Source: B1-G15 sp964346135 (GTDB lineage: Archaea; Thermoproteota; Bathyarchaeia; Bathyarchaeales; Bathyarchaeaceae). From it: a DNA stretch of 9,521 nucleotides. This document shows positions 1 to 5,404 of the stretch, in pieces (positions within the stretch are counted from its first letter, which is position 1; the number at the start of each line of letters is the position of its first letter). The position numbers and the translations under genes were made by a program. The DNA lies in NCBI GenBank assembly GCA_964346135.1, contig CAYFTS010000143.1, positions 1-9,521 on the forward strand, read 5' to 3'. Under the pieces are notes generated by a model. The model was not told where the DNA came from, searched no databases, and worked only from the letters and a program-made list of their open reading frames with translations.

Positions 1-116
1 GGCGGGAAATCAGGTAGGGAGCAGATTCGCTCAACAGAAGCTCATGCCTGGAGCTGACTTAGATAGCCTGTGACCCTTTTTGGGTCGCGTGGGTTCAAAT
101 CCCTCCCCCGGCGCCA
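1..116 (+). tRNA. 3' part of a class II tRNA or tRNA-like RNA (Ser-like), partial
   Basis: The 3' end has tRNA geometry: a long variable arm (GACCC 72-76, loop TTTTT, GGGTC 82-86), a T-arm (GTGGG 89-93, loop TTCAAAT 94-100, CCCTC 101-105, one U-U mismatch), an acceptor strand CCCCGGC (106-112), G73 at 113 and an encoded CCA at 114-116. A long variable arm means Ser or Leu, and a G discriminator favours Ser in archaea. The matching 5' acceptor (GCCGGGG) is not in the window, so the gene begins upstream or is broken. CAGGT (11-15) can pair with GCCTG (66-70), directly before the variable arm where an anticodon stem should end. It would enclose two hairpins, 19-32 and 39-55, as if an intron were present. 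No anticodon loop with U33 fits this stem, so the anticodon is unassigned. A tRNA pseudogene or another RNA with a tRNA-like end is possible. Confidence 0.45.
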
Positions 117-150
117 AACTCTCTAAACTGCGTTTGAATCCTTGGTTTCT
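89..150 (+). repeat. tRNA-3'-end-like repeat, copy 1
   Basis: This covers the T-arm and acceptor end of the tRNA-like sequence plus about 34 bases of 3' flank. It matches 1761-1818 closely, including an identical 15-base core CCCCCGGCGCCAAAC. The similarity continues past the CCA into the flank, where CAAAC (115-119) can pair with GTTTG (132-136) across a 12-base loop, followed by AATCCTT. The shared flank means the repeated unit is larger than a tRNA end. Confidence 0.6.
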
Positions 151-173
151 AATTGAACATTGACTTTGCCACT

Positions 174-205
174 GGGTTAGGTTCAAATATCGGTGTTTCA
201 ACTTG
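174..205 (+). repeat. Tandem T-loop-like repeat, plus orientation
   Basis: GGTTCAAATATCGG (180-193), preceded by GGGTTA and followed by a second looser unit TGTTTCAAC, resembles the reverse complements of the elements near 946, 5271 and 6908. It lies in the spacer before the gene at 283. It is the weakest member of the family, and its assignment rests on one 14-base unit plus flank. Confidence 0.35.
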
Positions 206-282
206 TCCTTTTTCCTCCTTTGCCATAGTCTGAAGGAATAAAATATTTGTCTATGTTTCGTGTGATAATAAAGTGAGTCAGA

Positions 283-807
283 ATGAGAAAAAGTTATGTC
301 CTTGGCATGGGCCTTGGTTTGCTGCTAACCAGTGTTGTCCTTTTTTCATTAAATTTTATAACCAACGTAAGGTCTTCCCATGAAGTGATCAGGCTTTCTG
401 GAAGGGTTAGCGCTGGAACGAGCAATCAAACATATTATCATACAGCTCTTCATGACAAGCCCAGACTTATTGGCGAGGTGCTGGTGGAAGGAGGAGGAAT
501 ATATTTCCAAATGCAATCAGACTTTCCAGAAAATGACCTAAACACCTATGTTGAACCATCCTATAGTTTTTCGATTCTAGATGCAGGGACATCAGTGAAA
601 TACAGCTTTATCTTTGACAACAGCTTCTCGCAACAGGATAAGTTAGTCACATTTTCATTAAGAGAAGAGGTGTCAGAACTTTCCCTTGTGATCCTCGGAT
701 GGCTCGGAGTATTCGTGATAGCCCCATTAGGCGTAATTTTGACATTAATCGGACTCATCGTGAAACCAACGGAAAAAGGGAATCAGTATAAATTCACATC
801 TAGATAA
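283..807 (+). CDS. Membrane-anchored protein with an extracytoplasmic beta-rich domain, function unknown
   Basis: The 174-residue protein has an N-terminal hydrophobic helix (about residues 5-27) and a C-terminal helix (about 132-160). Between them lie roughly 100 polar residues that should face outward, followed by a short charged cytoplasmic tail. The middle has alternating beta-strand pattern, and the stretch around YSFIFDNSFS (107-116) recalls the last strands of GOLD/emp24-like beta-sandwich domains. That similarity is an impression and no family is assigned. The ATG at 283 follows a weak GTGAG (273-277), with an A/T-rich TATA-like stretch near 238-246. It is a single gene with a hairpin terminator directly after it. 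A role as a small envelope or adhesion-related protein is possible, but nothing nearby confirms it. Confidence 0.75.
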   Translation: MRKSYVLGMGLGLLLTSVVLFSLNFITNVRSSHEVIRLSGRVSAGTSNQTYYHTALHDKPRLIGEVLVEGGGIYFQMQSDFPENDLNTYVEPSYSFSILDAGTSVKYSFIFDNSFSQQDKLVTFSLREEVSELSLVILGWLGVFVIAPLGVILTLIGLIVKPTEKGNQYKFTSR

Positions 808-816
808 TGGTAGCCT

Positions 817-843
817 CGGGATAGGTTTGAACTCCCGTTTTTT
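817..843 (+). terminator. Hairpin plus T6, terminator-like
   Basis: CGGGA (817-821) pairs with TCCCG (833-837) around an 11-base loop and is followed by six T residues (838-843), ten bases after the stop codon of the gene ending at 807. Archaeal termination mainly needs the T-run; the hairpin would add to it. The loop contains AGGTTTGAAC, which resembles a tRNA T-loop, and the downstream CGCCAAAC (851-858) is shared with the tRNA-like repeats. The terminator may therefore be built from a decayed repeat. Confidence 0.5.
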
Positions 844-945
844 GTCTCTTCGCCAAACAGCATTATTGCCCGCCTCAAAAGCTACAGTGGGTGTTTAGTG
901 AAAGGTAACGGGATATGCACCCAAGTTATCTCTAAGGAAAATTTC

Positions 946-984
946 GCCGAGAATTTGAACCGAGATTTAAACCTAGCCCGCGGC
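946..984 (-). repeat. Tandem T-loop-like repeat
   Basis: Read on the minus strand, it has two adjacent units, GGTTTAAATCTC then GGTTCAAATTCTC, followed by GG and preceded by a GC-rich CCGCGGGCTA. Each unit resembles the T-loop of a tRNA (G-TTCAAAT-C). The same two-unit design recurs at 5271-5314, 6908-6954 and, more decayed, at 1660-1702, always between genes. Confidence 0.5.
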
Positions 985-1084
985 ATCCTGAGATAAACTC
1001 CGCGGTGTAGACCGAAATGCTTGGGTTGATGTTAGAAATTGATATATTCTGGGAAGTCTTATTAGATGTTGTGGGGTTTGTCCT

Positions 1085-1312
1085 GTGGTTGAGGCTTTGC
1101 TTCTTGAAAAGAAGACCTTTGATGAGATGGTTAGGTTCGTGATGAAGGCGATGAAGGATGGCGTTCCTGAAGATGAGATTTGGGCCACTCTCGAGGTTAT
1201 GTCTAGCAAGGACCTTCAAGCAGACATTGAAAAAAGCTTGAAGGAGATCGATGAAGCAAAGGTTATGAGGTTCCGAAACACCAAAGAAGCGCTAGAGTGG
1301 CTTAAGTCTTAA
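1085..1312 (+). CDS. Small antitoxin-like protein (RelB-type partner)
   Basis: The 75-residue, helix-rich, charged protein starts with GTG at 1085. Its C-terminal half, including IEKSLKEIDEAKVMRF (53-68) and the ending NTKEALEWLKS, resembles the toxin-wrapping tails of archaeal RelB-type antitoxins. It lies upstream of a RelE/ParE-like toxin frame on the same strand, the usual antitoxin-first order, although the gap is about 50 bases or more instead of an overlap. It would neutralise the toxin by binding it and could repress its own promoter, but no clear ribbon-helix-helix or AbrB DNA-binding motif is visible at the N-terminus. A TATA-like TGATATATT lies about 40 bases upstream. The function is inferred mainly from the neighbour. 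Confidence 0.6.
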   Translation: MVEALLLEKKTFDEMVRFVMKAMKDGVPEDEIWATLEVMSSKDLQADIEKSLKEIDEAKVMRFRNTKEALEWLKS

Positions 1313-1422
1313 TCCGATTCTCACGATAATCCGCTACAAGTTTTGGGATCAAACTGTCCTCATTTTGGACCGCTAAATTTACAGGAACCTTCAAGAGAGG
1401 TTATAAAAGGCTGAGCAAAGAA

Positions 1423-1620
1423 GTGAAGCAACGGGTTGAAACGGCAATAGAAACGCTGCTTTCCAGCGATGACCCTGGAAAGGAGGGGCATATGCTTCAC
1501 GGCCCATGGAAAGGATGCTACTCGTATGAGATAGGGTTAAAGTATCGGTTAATATATAGAGTAGAGTTTGAAAGGAAAGAAATCGAGTTCTTGGCGGTGG
1601 GCACTCATAAAATCTATTAA
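1423..1620 (+). CDS. RelE/ParE-type toxin, start codon unclear or lost
   Basis: The C-terminal part is typical of RelE/ParE: GPWKGCYSYEIGLKYRLIYR followed by a strand ending FLAVGTHKIY. Members of this fold are mRNA endonucleases or gyrase poisons held by an antitoxin. From the GTG at 1423 only 65 residues remain, short for the usual 80-95. The same frame stays open upstream to a stop at 1327-1329 and encodes the expected N-terminal strand and helix: WTAKFTGTFKRGYKRLSKEV starts at 1366. No ATG, GTG or TTG occurs in frame between 1330 and 1422; position 1363 reads TTT where a start would fit. The toxin may use a rare codon (CTG or ATC), be truncated, or be inactivated. Loss of the first strand and part of the first helix would probably abolish activity. 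Confidence 0.6.
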   Translation: MKQRVETAIETLLSSDDPGKEGHMLHGPWKGCYSYEIGLKYRLIYRVEFERKEIEFLAVGTHKIY

Positions 1621-1694
1621 GAGTTTTTAAATCCCACCGCGTTATCACATAGGTGGCAGAATTCTGGGAATATAAACCGAGATTGAAATTTACT
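1621..1694. other. Region behind the toxin: T-run, small hairpin, repeat start
   Basis: A T5 run follows directly after the toxin stop (1624-1628). CCACC (1634-1638) can pair with GGTGG (1652-1656) across 13 bases. Together they may end the toxin-antitoxin transcript. The T-loop-like repeat begins at about 1660. No gene is supported. Confidence 0.3.
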
Positions 1695-1702
1695 TCCGGG
1701 GC
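1660..1702 (-). repeat. Tandem T-loop-like repeat, decayed
   Basis: Read on the minus strand, CTCGGTTTATATTCCCAG is preceded by the degenerate unit AAATTTCAAT and a GC-rich GCCCCGGAAGT. It aligns with the elements at 946-984 and 5271-5314 but has more changes. On the plus strand its left edge, AATTCTGGGAA, also occurs near 2293 and, without the first A, near 1045. Confidence 0.4.
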
Positions 1703-1787
1703 TTTAAAATGAATTTTTAACCGGATTTCTAGGTCTTGTGCAAAAAACAAGGATTTAAACAAGGTTTGAATCTATCCCCCGGCGCCA
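1695..1787 (+). pseudogene. Possible decayed class II tRNA
   Basis: CCGGGG (1696-1701) can pair with CCCCGG (1777-1782), with G73 at 1784 and an encoded CCA at 1785-1787. The 93-base span fits a class II tRNA. A variable-arm-like hairpin CTTGT (1735-1739) / ACAAG (1747-1751) precedes a T-loop-like TTTGAAT. The T-stem no longer pairs and the D-arm region is A/T-only. No anticodon stem with U33 can be drawn. I therefore read it as a pseudogene or tRNA-derived repeat, not a working tRNA. Confidence 0.35.
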
Positions 1788-1818
1788 AACCACACAAATT
1801 ACGTTTAAATCCTTAGTG
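1761..1818 (+). repeat. tRNA-3'-end-like repeat, copy 2
   Basis: It aligns without gaps to 91-148: same CCCCCGGCGCCAAAC core, same spacing to a downstream CGTTTRAATCCTT, with most differences being transitions. AAAC (1787-1790) can pair with GTTT (1803-1806) around a 12-base loop, the same length as in copy 1. The segment between the two pairing arms is poorly conserved in sequence, as expected for a loop. Confidence 0.6.
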
Positions 1819-1891
1819 GCGCACGTGAAGTTTCTTCCACGAGTCATAAAAAGCAAGTGCAGATATGTGACATGAATGCGGTGATTGAATT

Positions 1892-2257
1892 ATGGAAGAT
1901 GTGAGAATAATCCTTTCAGGATTATGGGTAGCCCTAATGTTAACTTATCTTTTTGGGGATGTTCTGCGAATATATGCCGGTGACTTTACACCGGGACAAG
2001 TGGGAGGTATGCAATTGACTCAGACAATGTTGATGTTAATGGCAATACTAATGCTGCTTCCAATTGTTATGCTTTTCCTGTCCCTAACGTTGACCTATCC
2101 AATGATTCGTTGGGTAAACATAGTCGTAGCTATATTCCTGTTTGGTTTTAATCTCATTGGATTGCCTGGTTATCCTGGAGCTCATGACAAATTTTTGATA
2201 ATTGTAGGACTCGTGTTTAATGTACTGACTGTTTGGTATGCATGGAACTGGGTCTAA
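1892..2257 (+). CDS. Four-helix membrane protein, DUF6326-like
   Basis: The 121-residue hydrophobic protein has four predicted transmembrane helices (about residues 5-27, 44-66, 72-91 and 101-119). The opening ILSGLWV with a nearby GDVL, the QLTQTMLM-type helix start, the RWVNIVVA segment and the ending VWYAWNW match what I remember of the DUF6326 family of small membrane proteins, whose function is unknown. The ATG at 1892 lacks a strong Shine-Dalgarno site; GTGA (1880-1883) is the nearest purine-rich stretch. A TATA-like CATAAAAAG lies near 1845-1853. It is a single gene that converges on the hydrolase encoded on the opposite strand, and no partner suggests its role. Confidence 0.7.
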   Translation: MEDVRIILSGLWVALMLTYLFGDVLRIYAGDFTPGQVGGMQLTQTMLMLMAILMLLPIVMLFLSLTLTYPMIRWVNIVVAIFLFGFNLIGLPGYPGAHDKFLIIVGLVFNVLTVWYAWNWV

Positions 2258-2402
2258 ACAGGAAGGTTAGCACACATATTTAGCTAATGTTCACAATTCT
2301 GGGAATCCACTTACCACACTCATTTTTTAGATATTTTGCCAACAACAAAACTTCTTCTTTAATCAATGTTTCAAGAGTTCGTCTTTTCCTGCATGCAGTT
2401 CA
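2258..2402. other. Convergent intergenic region
   Basis: This is the spacer between two genes that run toward each other. It contains AATTCTGGGAA (about 2293-2303), a piece shared with the repeat at 1660, and the palindrome TGCATGCA (2390-2397), which also occurs on the far side of the hydrolase gene. No terminator hairpin is obvious. Confidence 0.4.
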
Positions 2403-3485
2403 TTATTTATTCAGACTATCTTTCAAAACAACATTTATCAATAGTTCCTCGTATCTCTCTTTTTGTTCCATCATTGGCATATGCCCTGCATTTTCAAAAA
2501 TGAATAGCTTTTTACCTTTTTCAGCATCTAAGTTGTCATAAAATTTCTCAACAACAACTGTGGGAGTAGTCACATCGTATTTACCTTCAAAGAAGTATAC
2601 GGGAACTTTAATGGATTGTATTTCTTTTGTAAGATTGACATTTTTCAATTCCTCCCACATTGCATTAATAGTAAAATCAAATCCTTTATTTCTGAATGTT
2701 CTAATTCCTTCTAATAATGAATATTCGGGCGAAGTTAAAAAGTTTAACATTAAAATTATCATATCCTTCATAGACTTACCATGCAAGAACCCTCCATATT
2801 TACCAACATACCCAGCCATTTCTAAGAACTTTTTCGGTGATTCATAAGGTGGTGGGCCTATTGCTTTTATTGCATTTTGTTTGCCTACATCTCCAAATTT
2901 TTCAGCTTCTTCAACTAAAAAATCGTATGATACTTTTTGTTGTTCATATTCGTTTATAACTTGCGCTACTCCTACGTAAGCATGTATTTTCTCCGGATAT
3001 TTGTATGCAGTTTTGATTCCTATTACCGTTCCCCCTGAATGCGCAACAATAAAAACCTTTTGAGTGTGAAATCTATTTCGCAAATAATCAATTAACTCAT
3101 TACAATCCTCAACAAATCTATCTAAAGTCATTGAATCAACTGGGGTATCACGATTAAATGATTTGCCAGCCCCTCGTTGATCCCAATGAACTACTGTAAA
3201 ATGCTTAATTAACTCAGCATCATATTTACGCGAACTTGACATCCCCAACAAAGGCGCACCAGGACCACCATGTAAAAATAACAAAACTGGATTATTTTGA
3301 TCTGTACCTCTGATAAATATCCATTGTTTTAAATCACCAAGTGTAATCTCCTCCAATGAACTTATGCCATTAGATGTCTCTATTCTAGTCGAATTTCTCA
3401 AATAGTTCTTATACAGTAATAACCCGATGTAGAGAAGCAAGAAAAATCCTGCTATGGATACAATAATTAGTAAAAACATATTCAA
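2403..3485 (-). CDS. Membrane-anchored alpha/beta hydrolase, proline iminopeptidase-like
   Basis: The 360-residue protein begins with one hydrophobic helix (about residues 3-24) that would anchor it in the membrane. An alpha/beta-hydrolase fold follows: HGGPG (72-76, oxyanion hole), HWDQRGAGKS (100-109), nucleophile elbow AHSGGT with Ser150, acid Asp304 in GKYDVTTP, and His335 in NAGHMPM. HGGPG with WDQRG is characteristic of the proline iminopeptidase/tricorn-interacting factor branch, so a peptidase or esterase is likely, but the substrate is unknown. The first codon is TTG at 3485 with ATG two codons later (3479); AAGGG lies about 9 bases before the TTG. The gene is clearly richer in A/T than its neighbours and looks acquired, possibly from a Firmicutes-type donor. 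It stands alone. Confidence 0.85.
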   Translation of the reverse strand: MNMFLLIIVSIAGFFLLLYIGLLLYKNYLRNSTRIETSNGISSLEEITLGDLKQWIFIRGTDQNNPVLLFLHGGPGAPLLGMSSSRKYDAELIKHFTVVHWDQRGAGKSFNRDTPVDSMTLDRFVEDCNELIDYLRNRFHTQKVFIVAHSGGTVIGIKTAYKYPEKIHAYVGVAQVINEYEQQKVSYDFLVEEAEKFGDVGKQNAIKAIGPPPYESPKKFLEMAGYVGKYGGFLHGKSMKDMIILMLNFLTSPEYSLLEGIRTFRNKGFDFTINAMWEELKNVNLTKEIQSIKVPVYFFEGKYDVTTPTVVVEKFYDNLDAEKGKKLFIFENAGHMPMMEQKERYEELLINVVLKDSLNK

Positions 3486-3520
3486 AGCATTTTTCCCTTT
3501 ATTTACAGCAATTGTTACTT

Positions 3521-3533
3521 AAACATATAAATC
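3521..3533 (-). promoter_or_regulatory. TATA-box promoter of the hydrolase gene
   Basis: On the minus strand the sequence reads GATTTATATGTTT, with the core TTTATATG at 3524-3531. It is about 40 bases before the start codon, which would give a leader of roughly 15-25 bases. Confidence 0.5.
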
Positions 3534-3630
3534 ATGCGTGCATGCAAGTCTTGATCAAACAAGAGAGTTCTAACGAAGTCTAGAACTGTTTTCCATAGAA
3601 TCTTATATGCTGCGAAATACAGCTGCTATA

Positions 3631-3710
3631 GTGGAAGTCACACCATAGATAGGGCTACTTCGGGAGATGTCACTCGGATGGGAGAGGTTCAAGTCTCTCT
3701 TGGCCCACCG
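3631..3710 (+). ncRNA. Candidate tRNA-sized structured RNA or tRNA remnant
   Basis: A TATA box CTTATAT (3602-3608) predicts transcription starting near 3630. The next 80 bases hold several tRNA-like parts. CTAT (3626-3629) and ATAG (3645-3648) could form a D-stem, but the first arm lies before the predicted start. GGGCTA (3652-3657) pairs with TGGCCC (3701-3706). GAGAG (3682-3686) pairs with CTCTC (3695-3699) around GTTCAAGT, an 8-base version of a T-loop. The end is ACCG (3707-3710) where ACCA would be expected. A normal cloverleaf cannot be drawn: the spacing between acceptor-like and T-arm-like parts is about 24 bases instead of about 41. It is a tRNA remnant, an intron-split form, or an unrelated small RNA. 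Confidence 0.3.
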
Positions 3711-3761
3711 AGAATTCTCTATGCCCATTTTTGATGCGCGCGCAGTAAGGTTTTTTCAAAA

Positions 3762-5027
3762 TTAAGAAGTTTTCACAATTTCCAAACCGTTTCTGTTGTA
3801 GACTATTATATTTTGGAATAGACCTCTTATTCGAGAAACCACTTCAGTATCGTGGGCGCTAGTGTTGAGTAGGAAGAAACTTGTTGTCTTTTTTGAAGAC
3901 AGCATATCCAATGCATGACGTAGGAAAGTAAAAGTTTTCTCTTGCCCAATTGATGTTAATAAGTCAGTGAGGATGTCTAAGACAAAACAGACATTAACAT
4001 CCTCATGCGTTTCCACCACTTTGCTAATGGCGTCCAGAATTAAAGGCGTGTTTTTGGCTGGTAAGAGCACCTCGTTTTCAAAAGTTGATTTTGGAGTGGA
4101 CGTTGAAAATGACGTTAAGAAAAACTTGACTACTGGCTGCTTTGCCAAATACTTGTGGATAGGACTTGTACTCGGGGTAAAAACGAAGAAAGGCTCAACA
4201 TTAGCTCTGCTTTCCTTGGCTAAATTGTCAACAACCTTCTCATAGTGGGAGGATGGGTCGAATTCCAGCAGAATATTACGACCAACCAGCTGTCTATGAC
4301 CCAAACCTATCGACTTTGAAAAGGAATTTACATACTCAAAGAGGTCAATGAACGCATGTGAGGGCATAACGCTTGCTCCGCTCAATGCTTTCAGGAGTTC
4401 ATTAACTTCTTTCTGCGTCATGCGTTCCACATTTACAGCTGTGATCTCCATAAGGAATGGACTCATCACCACTCCTAACTGTTGCTCAGACGAAACATCG
4501 GGAAGTACCCACTCCGAAGTATTTGGGTCGTCCCATCTGGGGTCAAGATAATAGTCGGTAATGAATTCCTGCCATTCCCCGTTGAAAACGGAAAAGTCAC
4601 TATAATCTTCGAGTCCTCTAGCGTGTTTGTATCCCTTCCTTTTCACTTCATTCCACCAATCTATCCCATCGGTAACTGCTTGTTTATAGTCTAATTTGCC
4701 ATTTGGCATGAAGTCTTCAGTCAGGCTTGTCAAGTGCAAAACACCGTTTCTTTCATATTTTTCTGTGTTGATTCCATACTTCCTAAGTTCAGCCCTAACG
4801 GTTTCGCTTTCCTCATGGGGGTAAGTATACCAGACTGCATCACCGCTCTCGAGCCCCTCCCCTATGAAAGTTGAGAAAAACTTCATTTTATCAACTGCTG
4901 ACGTGTAAGTTAGAAGAATTTCGCTCCCTTCTTCAAGGCTAAGAATAGAATCAGCTTTCAAAATATCAGATGGAATAGAACGTTTTACTCTCTGTCGTAG
5001 AGAATGTATAATAGACAATTTGGGCAA
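3762..5027 (-). CDS. MEDS-DUF835 sensory protein
   Basis: The 421-residue soluble protein has two recognisable parts. Residues about 31-165 match the MEDS domain (DcmR-like sensory domain of methanogens and methylotrophs), including ILLTYTSAVDKMKFF, GDAVWYTYP and GIDWW. Residues about 248-421 match DUF835, an archaeal RecA/KaiC-like domain: ILLEFDPSSHYEKVV, VKFFLTSFS, a Walker-B-like VCFVLD ending at 350, and FLLNTSAHD. No Walker A loop is present, so ATP hydrolysis is not expected. It probably senses or relays a signal in the cytoplasm; ligand and partner are unknown. The TTG start is supported by AAGGA (5035-5039 on the minus strand) seven bases upstream. No DNA-binding domain or kinase is seen. 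A TATA-like sequence lies inside an inverted repeat just upstream. Confidence 0.82.
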   Translation of the reverse strand: MPKLSIIHSLRQRVKRSIPSDILKADSILSLEEGSEILLTYTSAVDKMKFFSTFIGEGLESGDAVWYTYPHEESETVRAELRKYGINTEKYERNGVLHLTSLTEDFMPNGKLDYKQAVTDGIDWWNEVKRKGYKHARGLEDYSDFSVFNGEWQEFITDYYLDPRWDDPNTSEWVLPDVSSEQQLGVVMSPFLMEITAVNVERMTQKEVNELLKALSGASVMPSHAFIDLFEYVNSFSKSIGLGHRQLVGRNILLEFDPSSHYEKVVDNLAKESRANVEPFFVFTPSTSPIHKYLAKQPVVKFFLTSFSTSTPKSTFENEVLLPAKNTPLILDAISKVVETHEDVNVCFVLDILTDLLTSIGQEKTFTFLRHALDMLSSKKTTSFFLLNTSAHDTEVVSRIRGLFQNIIVYNRNGLEIVKTS

Positions 5028-5055
5028 TATGCTATCCTTCGTTTAACCGTTAGTT

Positions 5056-5070
5056 CTCAAAATATTTGAG
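5056..5070 (-). promoter_or_regulatory. Inverted repeat over the sensor-gene TATA region
   Basis: CTCAAA (5056-5061) and TTTGAG (5065-5070) are perfect inverted arms around ATA, so the A/T core looks like a TATA element lying inside an operator-like palindrome. It ends 29 bases before the TTG start at 5027, a fitting distance for a short leader. A dimeric regulator could bind here; which one is unknown. Confidence 0.35.
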
Positions 5071-5270
5071 GTTTCTGAATTTCCAATCTGAATAATAGCG
5101 TTAGATAGAATCGAATTTCTTTGTACATACAGTAACCGATGGCTCCATACTTTTTGATTTTGAAAAAGATTTTGGTACATTAAGTTTTTCATAAATATGT
5201 TGATTTCAACATTGCTGATAATGCGCACGCATAACAGAAGTAAGTAGCAATAGTAACTAGTGCGTTCTGA

Positions 5271-5314
5271 AAATTCCGAGAATTTAAACCGAAGTCTAAA
5301 CCTAACTCCCCGCA
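5271..5314 (-). repeat. Tandem T-loop-like repeat
   Basis: On the minus strand GGTTTAGACTTC is followed by GGTTTAAATTCTC and GG, preceded by GCGGGGAGTTA and followed by AATTTT. It is the cleanest member of the two-unit family together with the one at 946-984, and it lies in the spacer upstream of the gene at 5405. Confidence 0.5.
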
Positions 5315-5404
5315 CTCTATGAACGAATCTAAAGCGCGATGATAAGTCTTATTTACTGAATACTACAGATTGGTGGACAAACATTTGCCAAGGATGAAAT
5401 CACT

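Larger units (their letters stand above)
808..1084. other. Intergenic region with hairpins and a repeat
   Basis: No gene is supported here. After the terminator hairpin the region holds an inverted repeat TGGGTG (888-893) / CACCCA (918-923), the T-loop-like repeat at 946-984, and two CCGCGG hexamers (978-983 and 1000-1005) that can pair across a 16-base loop. A TATA-like TGATATATT (about 1039-1047) lies 38-46 bases before the next gene. Confidence 0.45.
5028..5404. other. Divergent intergenic region, 377 bases
   Basis: It separates two divergently transcribed genes. It holds a promoter-like inverted repeat (5056-5070) for the minus-strand sensor, an A/T-rich middle without recognisable signals, and the T-loop-like repeat at 5271-5314. 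TCTTATTTAC (5347-5356) may be a TATA box for the plus-strand gene at 5405. An open frame on the minus strand at 5043-5315 has no protein-like features. Confidence 0.5.

Noticed and set aside
50..75. Leu anticodon loop CTTAGAT at 58-64
   Set aside because: The loop has the right look, but the flanking bases do not pair into a five-base-pair stem, so the anticodon assignment is not supported.
932..1219. Two overlapping minus-strand open frames
   Set aside because: Both lie opposite the antitoxin gene and the T-loop-like repeat, with no family resemblance.
1391..1762. Open frame of 123 codons on the minus strand
   Set aside because: It lies opposite the toxin gene, where the RelE/ParE motifs are clear, and continues into the tRNA-like repeat; it is an antisense shadow.
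2287..2541. Plus-strand open frame of 84 codons
   Set aside because: It runs opposite the 3' end of the hydrolase gene, is low in complexity, and is a shadow of that gene.
2403..3546. Insertion sequence around the hydrolase
   Set aside because: There is no transposase and no terminal inverted repeats; only an 8-base palindrome is shared at the two ends.
5043..5315. Open frame of 90 codons on the minus strand upstream of the sensor gene
   Set aside because: Its composition is not protein-like, it includes the intergenic repeat and promoter palindrome, and it has no recognisable motif or ribosome site.
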